Part shown: positions 25,116 through 34,633 of the stretch, piece after piece | Position numbering within the stretch: the first letter of the stretch is position 1 | How the letters are laid out: each line of letters starts with the position of its first letter | DNA from: Prinsepia uniflora | Taxonomy: Eukaryota; Streptophyta; Magnoliopsida; Rosales; Rosaceae | NCBI GenBank assembly: GCA_032719365.1 | Contig: CM064872.1 | Span: 70,682,752-70,746,751 of the forward strand | Length of the DNA stretch: 64,000 nt | Reading direction: 5' to 3' | Position numbers and translations under genes: made by a program | The notes under the pieces: model-generated | Told to the model about the DNA's origin: nothing | What the model saw: the letters and a program-made list of their open reading frames with translations, nothing else | The model's database searches: none

Positions 25116-28100
25116 TGTAACGACCCATCCCGAATTTCGGGATTAGATTAGTGACTAATCTTGATTAGTGAGGTTGATCGGTGATTAGTAGGTCGAAATC
25201 GGACAAAATGTGCAAAATGACCGTTTTACCCCTAGTCGTGGGCAAAATGTTGACTTTTTGATCAGGCGGTCAAACGGACTTTGACCGATGACCGTGACGT
25301 AGTTCAAGATGTCACGAGTTCATAGACAGGCGGCACGTTCGATTCCGACATTCGTGGAGAAAGTTATGATATTCGGAAGTTGAGGGGTATTTTGATAATT
25401 TTGGTCAATTGGGGTCAAATGTTGACTTTTTGACCGGGAGATCCGATGGACGAGGGCCGAGGACCGTTACGTAGGTATCGTCGGTACGAATCCAATGACA
25501 GGCGGCATGCCGAAATCGGAGATTCGACGACGAAGTTATGGTCAAGGAAACGAATTAACGAACTGAGGCTTCGATTAAAATAATAATATAATAATGAATA
25601 GTAATTGACGAATCTGGACCCTTGGATGTAGGCCACATGTCACTCATCCCTTAAAATCAGGCATAAAACTAGATCCCATGTTTTGGGGAAACATAATTAT
25701 TATGTTTTATTAATTAATTAAATTAAATTAATCTTTTAATTTCCATTATTCCTCTCTAATTTCCTAACCGTGTACAACCCAAAAACACAATTCATTCCAC
25801 CCTTAATCTCCTCTCCATCAGCTGATCTTGAGTGTGCAAATTGGAGACAATTCAGAGGCGGATTTAGTGAGGGAAACATGAGGGATTGAGGGGGGCCGTA
25901 GAACTGGAATTCGGAAATTTGGTTTTTGGGAGGGAAATTCGAATAATGAGAATTGAGCCGTGAGGATCGAATTGGAGCTTGGAAGTAGCTTCCTGAGGTT
26001 GAGACGAGTTGTTTCAAATAAAAAACGAGATGAATTCATGCCCAATTGGCTCTGAACGGGTTTGGTAACAGTGAGAAACTTCGAGCTTGAGTCGTGGAGT
26101 TTGAGGCTTCGATTGATTCAATTGATGTGGGGAAACGACTTCTCATGATTCCACGATGCTTCTGGGTTCATCAATTGGAAGAAACCGGTTGAGATTGACG
26201 GAATTCCATGGTTGCACAGTGACGGGTGTTCTTCGTGTTCATCATCGAAGTCGACGGGTTTTAGGTATGTGATCACGTAATTGAGTTTACAGAACTTAAA
26301 TTGAACTTAAAACGAAACTAACTGAATGATCAATTGGAAGATTTAAGGTTGAATTGATGGACATTGAACCGGGTCGTCTCGCGGGCTAATTGGACCCGTT
26401 TACCAGACATACGGGTTAGACGGGTGACACTGTAGCAGGCGCGTGGGTTTCACGCGCAGCCACTCACGGTGGCGCGTGACGGCGCGTGGGCACGAATCTC
26501 GAGGTGAGGTCAACATGACTTCTGTCCTATTTAATGTAACGAACATTTTGGGATTGGTTTCGTATCGATCGGACACCGTTTCGATATTGTTCGGGATGTC
26601 CGAAGGTTTTAAATCAAATTTAAAAATAGTTAAAAATTCGGGAAAATTACGGGACTTTGATAGGATGTTAATGATGAGGTTAGTGACCCTCTAATGTAAT
26701 TTGGACAGGATTGGGAGTCCCGGTGATAGTGGTGTGGCCCGGGAAGGCCGATGGCACGCGTATCGAGGCATACCGTTAAACGGTCTGTGAGTGGACTTTG
26801 GTTTTATAAATCCTATGCATGCTTAAATGTGTTATATGTTTTATATACATGATTTCTATGATGGTGATTGTGAGTATTGATTTCGGGTATGTTGCACGTA
26901 TTTCGAGGTATTTTCCGTATTTCACGTATATCGAGGTTAACGGTTTTATTGTGGTTTTATGTGCTTATGGCTTAATGGCTTAATAAATAATGTGATAAAA
27001 AGGGTTTTGGAATTGGAAAGATGAACTCGGGCTTGAGGCCCACTTGTTCTGGAAATTTCGGACTTGGAGTCCATTTGAGTGCGTAATCGGGCCGGGGGCC
27101 CAGTTACTTTATGAAATCGGGCCAGGGGCCCAGTCGTTTACGAAATCGGGCTGAGACCCATTTGAGTTATGTTATCGGGCCAGGGGCCCAGTTGATTTAC
27201 GAATTCGGGCTGTGGGCCCAGTGGGTTTATAAAGTCGGGCTGCGAGCCCAGTTGGTTTACAAATCGGGTCGTGGGCCCAGTGGTTCATAAAATCGGGCAT
27301 GAGGCCCAGTTGGATTATAATGGTAATTTCGGGTCAGGGACCCTATGTATAATAATTGTGATTTAGGGTCAGGGACCCTAAATGGAATTATGTTGTTTTA
27401 TGGAAATTTCGGGCAGGGCCCATTGTAATGATGTGATAAAAGGAATAAATAAAACTGTTTCCATATACCATATGGATACGAGGATATATGATGGTCTCCT
27501 CCAGGTGTCTGGGACACTAGGGAAGTCACGGTGCATTGCCTGCGAGGGGTCATTATATGGAGCAGCCGGACCGTATGATGACTCAGGAGCAGGATTGCTA
27601 TGATTGACGTCAGGGACGTCAGACATCGGGGATGTCAGAGATATGGACCCGGTGAGACCCCGGGCAGCACGCGTTGCTTAATACCATGAGATATGACGTC
27701 AGGGACGTCAAGCGTCTGGGACGCTAAGCATCAGGGATGCTGGTGATGGTAATGGTAAATATGGATTAATGAACCTATAAAATGGCTTATCGGTTGGATA
27801 TGTGTTATATGGTAAAAAAATGGATTATTGGTTATGAAATGGTATGTCGGGTCGGGACCCTAAATGGTTTTGGATTTATGGATTTATATTTATGGCTTGG
27901 GACGGTGGCCCACATGGTTTTAATATGTCTGGTGGTGGTATTCCACAGTTTTGGGCTGAGTTCCCACACTTGGTTTTTGGTTAATGGTTTTTGGGCTAAG
28001 GCCCTAATGGCTCGGTTGAGCAAACGTTTTGGTTATTGGTTTTCGTGGCATTCATACGTTTTTATTGGAGGGCATAAATGTCTTATAAATGTGTTTAATA

Positions 28101-28334
28101 AACTTATTGGTTTTTGTCCACTCACAGCTTTTGGTTTTAATGCCCTTCAGGTTGATTACGGATGCGATTGCAGCAGAGACTGGGACATTGCACACCTCCT
28201 CCATCGGTCCTTGCGCTCTCTGGATGCCCCGTTTGGGCAGCGGCTCTTGGTTATCCCTTGTCTGACACCCCTTGTTGGACGGGAGCAGGGCACATCCCAT
28301 GGTAATCCCGGAGGGATTTGGACGGGTCCTGTCA
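25116..28334 (+). mobile_element. Solo LTR J (forward), TSD TTAAA
   Basis: A 3219-bp solo LTR from TGTAACGACCCATCC to GACGGGTCCTGTCA, flanked by TTAAA (25111-25115 and 28335-28339). The empty target in the duplicated half of H (30443-30447) confirms the boundary. It has CTGTGAGTGGAC (26785-26796) and GTCCACTCACAG (28116-28127), the CGCG box at 26439, and the longest hairpin array in the window. Confidence 0.93.
27029..27741 (+). repeat. Co-varying stem-NGG-stem hairpin array in LTR J
   Basis: Perfect stem-loops include GGACT-TGG-AGTCC (27060), GGGCC-GGG-GGCCC (27089), GGGCC-AGG-GGCCC (27119 and 27177), GGGCT-GCG-AGCCC (27237) and GGGTC-AGG-GACCC (27331). A 9-bp stem, TTTAGGGTC with GACCCTAAA, closes an AGG loop at 27362-27382. 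Then come GACGTC-AGG-GACGTC (27606 and 27695), GACATC-GGG-GATGTC (27622), AGCGTC-TGG-GACGCT (27711) and AGCATC-AGG-GATGCT (27727). The first half is spaced at 25-40 bp. Arms differ from unit to unit but stay complementary, and the loop is nearly always NGG. Confidence 0.88.
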
Positions 28335-31300
28335 TTAAAAGCAGTTATGCATGCTCAGTTTAAGGAAGAAGTCCACTCACAGTTACAGGGCACGTCACTC
28401 TCGTCCCGAACGTCCTGTACGTTCCTCGTCCGCCTCGGGGGTTCCCGATCCTGTCACAAGTCACCAAAACGAGTCACTAACATGTCCTCTAAGATTTTCC
28501 TAATGCCCCACTAAAATCCCCGGGTTCTAAATGTAACGAACCGAGACCCTAAACCTTCGATCCCGCAGAGCTAACTCGAAACGACGTCCGATTAACCCGA
28601 AACCTATCTCAAAAGATTCGTTACAACGTCTAGACCAAAAACCTAGTTGGAAGGTTCCCCAGAAACCAACGGACGCGCCCCCACGCGCCGCCCAAAGTGG
28701 CTGCGCGTGGGCCTCACGCGCCTGCACACAGAGTACTGTTCATCTTCTTCTTCTTCGATGGTCAGCCGGTCTGAACCTGCATGACCGGTTCTCTGTCAAC
28801 CTGCAACCAAATCAGTCCCTCTTTCTCCCAATAACTTCGTCCTGGTCCTAGGAATCCATTCTCCTCAACCAAACACAACAACACGGCCTCTAACCCGTCG
28901 TCCCTAGCTCGAACCCGTGACCAAAAAAAACCCCTGTTCTTCAATCCGACCACCCGTGTCACCCCCCATCACGGCTTCGACATCTACAGGTTCCTAAGGA
29001 CCTAAGGAGTCGATTAAAACTTACCAGACACCTCGACTCAGCCCCTAACTTCACGACTAACCGTTTGAAATTAACGGAAAAACAGAGCATAAAAAAGGAT
29101 CGAAGAAATTACCTGCGCTTAGGCCACCGCCGTGAGCTCCATCGTGCCTACGCGACTCCTCAAGTCCTTCTCCGTCCTTTGGACACCACCACCAGCCTCG
29201 ATTAATCAAGCACGACAGAACCACCACCAAACTCCCTCTCTGTTTTTCTGAGAACTCACCCTCTCCTCACACATCCAAACTCACACGAGCTACCCTCACA
29301 ACTCACTCACCAACTCTCACTCCGTTTCTAGTCACTCACTCAATCACCAGGACACACAAACACACACTGCCATCGATCAATTTTCTCTCAATTTCACCCT
29401 CTGTTCTTCTCTCCTTGCACGACTAAATTACACGGCCTAATTAAACACACCGTGCAAGTGTGTAGAAGCCACTAGACCACAGCCACCTGTCATAATCCCA
29501 TGGCCCAAATTCGAAATATCCACTTGCACTTGTACACTTGTCCTCATCCTATTTGCACAATTCCCAATGTGAAAAAAGACCAAATTGCCCCTATGAATCA
29601 AAATTACCATTTTGCCCTTCGTTGTTCTAGACCCGTATCTCGCCGGTCCAATGTCCGATGAAGGCATGCCGCCTGTCGTTGAACTCAGGACGACGAGATC
29701 TACCTAACGGTCCTAGGTCTACGTAAAACATGCAAGTATAACCCAATTTTTGAAAAAATTTATAAATCACATCATTTTCATCATGGAAACCGCAACAACA
29801 TAAACACAGTAGGATAAACGTTATAAAACATTAACAGTAAAACATAAACAACCAATATAATCATCCGATCAAACCTGCTGGATCTATCCGAGTCTTTAAA
29901 CTCCCGAGTCTTTAAACTCAATCCAGGCCTACGAGGGAAATATCAATATATCCGAGTCTTTAAATTCCCGAGTCTTTAAACTCAATCCGGGCCCGTCCCC
30001 CGTCAATCATAATCTGGGTCTTTAAACCCAATAACTAGATCCAGCAAATCCAATCCAAAACCATTTGAAAACCATTTCTAAATCCATATCCAAACCCGAA
30101 TCCGAAATCGCTAGTCTGAAGCCCTTCCGGCATCCCGAACCGTCATTCCGAATCCAAATCCGGAATTCCACGTTTCAACTCTAAAACCAAATTCCGCTTT
30201 CCGAAATCCGATTCTAAAACCGAAAACCTTGATCATCGAATTCCTGTTCCAAAATCCCTTTATAATCATTGAAAACCATTTATCGTTTGAAATTCCAAAA
30301 CCATGGCATCACAATCAGAAATCAAGCATTTCTCGTAAAACGTGCCAAAAATCGTACTTGCTCGAAAACCGTGCCATTTCATAAAACAGTTATAAAGAAT
30401 TCAATAATCATGAAATCATAATGAAAACCATAAAACAAGTAATTAAAAGCAGTTATGCATGCTCAGTTTAAGGAAGAAGTCCACTCACAGTTACCGGGCA
30501 CGTCACTCGCGCCCCGAACGTCCTGTACGTTCCTCGTTCGCCTCGGGGGTTCCTGATCCTGTCACAAGTCACCAAAGCGAGTCACTAACACGTCCTCTAA
30601 GGTTCTCCTAATGCCCCACGAAAATCCCCGGGGTTCTAAACGTAACGAACCGAGACCCTAAACCTTCGATCCCGCAGAACTAACTCGAAACGACGTCCGA
30701 TTAACCTGAAACCTATCACAAAAGATTCGTTACAACGTCTAGACCAAAACCTAGTTGGAAGGTTCCCCAGAAACCACTGGACGCGCCCCCACGCGCCGCC
30801 CAAAGTGGCTGTGCGTGGACCTCACGCGCCTGCACACAGAGTACTGTTCATCTTCTTCTTCTTCGATGGTCAGCCGGTCTGAACCGGCGTGACCGGTTCT
30901 CCGTCAACCTGCAACCAAATCAGTCCCTCTTTCCACCAATAATTTCGTCCTGGTCCTAGGAATCCATTCCCCTCAACCAAACACAACAACACGGCCTCTA
31001 ACCCATCGTCCCTAACTCGAACCCGTGACCAACAAAAACTCCTGTTCTTCAATCCGACCACCCGTGTCACCCCCTATCACGGCTTCGACATCTACAGGTT
31101 CCTAAGGACCTAAGGAGTCGATTAAAACCTACCAGACACCTAGACTCAGCCCCTAACTCCACGACTAACCGTTTAAAATTAACGGAAAAACAGAGCAACG
31201 AAAAGGATCGAAGAAATTACCTGCGCTCAGGCCGCCGCCGTGAGCTCCGTCGTGCCTACGGGACTCCTCTAGTCTTCCTCCGTCCTCTGGACACCACCAC

Positions 31301-33300
31301 CAGCCTCGATTAATCAAGCACGGCAGCACCACCACCAAACTCCCTCTCTGTTTTTTTGAGAACTCAACTTCTCCTCACACATCCAAACTCACACGAGCTG
31401 CCCTCACAACTCACTCACCAACTCTCACTCACTTTCTAGTCACTCACTCAATCACCAGGACACACAAACACACACTGCCATTAATCAATTTTCTCTCAAT
31501 TTCACCCTCTGTTCTTCTCTCCTTGCACGACTCAATTACACGGCCTAATTAAACACACCGTGCAAGTGTGTAGAAGCCACTAGACCACAGCCACCTGTCA
31601 CAATCCCATGGCCCAAATTCAAAATATCCACTTGCACCTGTACACTTGTCCTCATCCTATTTACACAATTCCCAATGTGCAAAAGACCAAATTGCCCATA
31701 TGAATCAAAATCACCATTTTGCCCTTCGCCGTTCTAGACCCGTATCTCGTCCGTCCAATGTCCGATGAAGGCATGCCGCCTGTCGTTGAACTCAGGACGA
31801 CAGGATCTACCTAACGGTCCTAGGTCTACGTAAAAAAACCATGTCGTGCAAAAAGTCAACTTTTTCCCCTATTTTAACCAAATTACGGTAATGCCCTCAA
31901 CCTTCCAAACATCATAACTTCCTCCTCAGATGTCGGAATCGGGCGTGCCACCTGTCTACGGATTCGTGACGTCCCGAACTACGTCACAGTCACCGGTCAA
32001 TGTCCAATTGACCGCCCGAACTCAATGTCAACCTTTTGCCCAAACTAGGGGCAACATCGTCATTTTACGCCCAAGGTCCAAAAGTAGCCAACTAACCACC
32101 AATTAAGCGTACTAATTCGTCACTAATCACTTTAATAATCCCAACTCCTGGGACAGGTTGTTACATCAAATGACCATTTTACCCTTATTCCACAAATTAC
32201 CATTTTGCCCCTAGTGCTTTTAGACCAAATTTCGAACCTATCGACGTCCGATGACATCGTGCTGCTTGTCATTGTACTCAGGGAATCAAGACCTTCCTAA
32301 TGGTCCTCGAAATGCATGAAAGTGACTTGTCTTCAAAAAATTCAACCATTTGCCCCTAATCCATCAAAATTACCAAAGTACCCTTGAACTTCCGAACGTC
32401 ATAACTTTGTCCTCGGATGTCGGAATCGGACGTGCCACTTTTCTATGAACTCATGACGTCCCGAACTACGTCACGGTCATCCGTCAAAGTATTTTTGACC
32501 GCCCGATCGAAAAGTCAACATTTTGTCCAATTCTAGGGGCAAAATCGTCATTTCGCACCGTCCGTCCGAATGCATCCAACTAATCACCGATTAACTTCAC
32601 TAATTCATCATTAATAACTAATCTAATTTCAATTCCCGGGACAGGTTGTTACATATCTTTGTACACACTTTTATGGTTTCCTTAAGAAAATCCTAGACCG
32701 AGTATTTCTGAGGCAATTCTAGATTTTTAAGTTCGTAATTACTCATGTTTCTTCCTCCATCTTCACAAGGTTCCTTCTGCTATCAAATAATTTTCTGAAT
32801 AACAGTACATTGTTTCCATCCACCTAGGAATCACAGGTTGTTCTTGAATTCCGAAAGTGTAACTTTGCTCCGTTTACTTAAAATTCTTGTTATTGTTTCG
32901 GTTTATTTACAATTCAATACATATGTTGATATTTTTCTTTCTAAACATTTGTAAATGTGAATACAATCTCCATGTGTTTTACTTTCTAAATTTCATTTAC
33001 TTCATACATTTTAGTGTTTAACATTCAATTTAACGCTAAGTGTTAATGACTGTTGTTCGGTACACTTAGAATATGATTGAAGATATTTAAATGTTTGACG
33101 CGCATTCAAATAAAAAATGTAAGGTGAATCAAATTATAAGTGTTTATGACCGTTGTTCGGTCCATTTACAATATTGAAAAATGTATGCATGTAATTGAGA
33201 TAAAGAAGGTAGAATTTCGTGATTGGTTCAGTACGAGCAAAATGTTAGAGTGTTGGTAAAATTTGTGTTCGAAGAAAATCCTTTGTAGGAGTAGTTTAAA

Positions 33301-33686
33301 TAATATGATTGTTAATTTAAATTTACTTACGTAAAAGTGTCGGTTTTGTCTATGAAACTAATCTATGGTTTATAAGTTCTAATTAGCATGAGCATTCGCA
33401 TTTTAATTTTTAGTTTGTTCAAAAACGTAGTTTCGGCTACAAATCTTTTCAAAACCCCCCAAACCATTTAATTCTTTTATTCTTTAATCCTTTAATTTCT
33501 TTAAATTTTATTTTTTTTATTTTTTAATTCATTTATTATTTTATTCTTTGACTATTTATTATTCTTTTTCACTAACCACTATTTAATGTTCCCTAATTTC
33601 CACGATTAAGAATGATTCATATTTACCAATATCGCATCTACACAAAGGGTTTAAATTGCATATACTTGAATTACGTGTTTATTTAA
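33301..33686. other. AT- and pyrimidine-rich stretch without a gene
   Basis: The stretch holds 'CAAAACCCCCCAAACC' followed by repeated TTTAATTC/TTTATT blocks (33445-33600). No open frame of interest is visible. It may belong to the internal region of K or to the leader side of the pseudogene that follows. Confidence 0.4.
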
Positions 33687-34045
33687 ATGCGTAGTTTAAG
33701 AGTTATCATCTGCAAGTCATGGGTGCAAGGAAATTGTGGAAAAAGGGATAATGGATGCTTCTATTTGCATAAGGGGTTCCAAGGTGAAAACTTTTCCATG
33801 GTTGCGAAGCTCCAACGTCACAAAACATCCGTGAATTGCCAAGTCTCGGTCTTTGCTGAAGGAGAAGGACTCGTGAAACTACTTTTGTCGGCCAGTTAGG
33901 ATGGAGTGATCAAAATGTGGGACTGCAACACTGGTTTGTGTATCAGTAAATTAAATATTGGCGGCGAAGCAAAAGCAGCAGGTTGTTTACTCACTGAAGG
34001 CACCTGGGTTTTCGTTGGTGCTCTTAACCTTGTGAAGGCTTCAAC
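33687..34045 (+). pseudogene. ZFWD-type (CCCH zinc finger plus WD40) pseudogene fragment
   Basis: The frame from 33687 encodes a CCCH finger of spacing C-x7-C-x6-C-x3-H (ICKSWVQGNCGKRDNGC, then FYLH), followed by the 'FSMVAKL.RHK' linker typical of plant ZFWD proteins. A TAG at 33897-33899 stops it inside the first WD repeat. In the same frame after the stop come DGVIKMWDCNTGLC and LLTEGTWVFVGALNLVKA, matching that family's WD blade and 'EGPWVFVG' segment as I recall them. The rest of the WD40 propeller is absent and the copy ends abruptly at a reversed fragment of another sequence. It is a nonsense-mutated partial copy; the finger spacing also looks one residue off. Functional ZFWD proteins are usually several hundred residues. 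Confidence 0.8.
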
Positions 34046-34185
34046 ATTGTGTCAAAGTCGACGCCTTTCCTTCTCGTTCACATAAATCACTGCTACATGG
34101 TTGTTCAGATACCCATATCGGATGCACTGTTCATCTTCTTCATCATTCTTCAATTTTTTGTTTTTGGGATTGCCTTTTTTTAACT
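34046..34185 (-). pseudogene. Reversed copy of the 15041-15323 gene-like fragment
   Basis: On the minus strand this reads as a version of the plus-strand sequence near 15050-15170, including coding-like residues such as NDEEDEQCIRYGYLNNHV. A partial third copy (the 'GATG.A.TGTTCATCTTC' segment) lies at about 34312-34350. It abuts the ZFWD pseudogene directly, so the block is a patchwork of gene scraps. Confidence 0.45.
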
Positions 34186-34633
34186 CAAAATCCCACTTCA
34201 ATTAGATGAAGAAAAAGAAGAAGAAGATGATGATGATGATGAGGATGAAGAATAAAACTTCAAATTGGATTGGAGGGTTGGGAATGAGCTGAGGAAAATT
34301 CAACGCGGATGTATTGTTCATCTTCATCATCCTTGTCAATTTTTTGCTTTTAAATATTTAATTTTAACCATTTTTTTATAAATAATTAAACAACCAATCG
34401 TTTACTGACACATAAGTACAACTGACACCGTCACTAACATAGAGTAACGATTGGAGCAATGTCGGTAACATAAGGGATATTCTGGTAGTATATTGGAACG
34501 ATTTTCAGTTAATAGAGTAAAGTGAGATTCAATATCTAGTTAGAGAAGAATTGAGTAATAAACATTTATTCAGTGGTGAACGACTTCTCATGAAAGAAAG
34601 AGCTTGAAGACCTAGTTAAGACTGTGTTGTGAT
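34186..34633. other. Non-coding patch with an acidic-codon run
   Basis: Positions 34206-34254 are a GAA/GAT run that would encode an Asp/Glu tail ending in TAA, possibly the scrap of an acidic C-terminus or simply a purine microsatellite. The remainder to 34633 is AT-rich without a recognisable gene. Confidence 0.35.

Larger units (their letters stand above)
24425..31831 (-). repeat. 2.1-kb direct tandem duplication inside LTR H
   Basis: Unit 1 is 24425-25115 plus 28340-29724. Unit 2 is 29725-31831. The units are highly similar by eye; 24460-24540 against 29760-29840 differ at about one position. AAAACATG stands at both the start of unit 1 (24425-24432) and the junction (29725-29732), consistent with microhomology-mediated exchange. 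Unit 2 lacks J and keeps the unoccupied target TTAAA at 30443-30447. Unit 1 lacks about 75 bp that unit 2 has near 30270-30345. Confidence 0.85.
21364..32165 (-). mobile_element. Reverse LTR H with internal tandem duplication, holding I and J
   Basis: The start near 21364 (TCTCAGGACCC) matches the start of R at 62013, and the end is GACAGGTTGTTACA at 32165. Its own sequence is 21364-21665, 24332-25115 and 28340-32165. At about 4.9 kb it exceeds the family length because a 2.1-kb block is present twice. No convincing target duplication is visible (AAAAA left, TCAAA right), so it may have decayed or the left boundary may be a rearrangement. It lies inside G. Confidence 0.68.
18906..32653 (-). 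mobile_element. Reverse LTR G, split by H; near-TSD TCTCT/TATCT
   Basis: Plus-strand ends are TGACAGGACCC at 18906 and ACAGGTTGTTACA at 32653. Its own sequence is 18906-21363 and 32166-32653, about 2.95 kb. The flanks TCTCT (18901-18905) and TATCT (32654-32658) match at four of five bases, and second-family LTR K resumes on the right. It contains a GAGT/ACTC hairpin series (19480-19640) and the CGCG box near 20460. Confidence 0.78.
15324..33300 (+). mobile_element. Second-family LTR K, split by F and G; right end uncertain
   Basis: K begins near TGATAGGCC at 15324 and continues at 18204-18905 and from 32659. Its pieces match S at the right edge of the window: 'ATTTTATATTATTTTATACC' after the start, 'AGCATTTTGGCGAAA' near 18246 and 63239, a TATAAATA promoter box (18805 and 63815), and 'CTCCATCTTCA' plus 'AAGGTTCC' (32757 and 63954). 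Solo LTR F (TATAA) and LTR G (TCTCT/TATCT) interrupt it. I could not fix its right end; pyrimidine-rich DNA at 33430-33600 may already be its internal region. Confidence 0.6.

Noticed and set aside
27029..27420. Regularly spaced repeats resembling a CRISPR array
   Set aside because: Units are not identical, spacing varies, the host is a eukaryote, and the block is inside a solo LTR with a target duplication.
27782..28363. 193-residue frame in LTR J
   Set aside because: It covers the hairpin array and the LTR end with no domain and is not kept open in sibling LTRs.
21359..32170. A perfect target duplication for H
   Set aside because: The flanks AAAAA and TCAAA do not match well enough to claim one.
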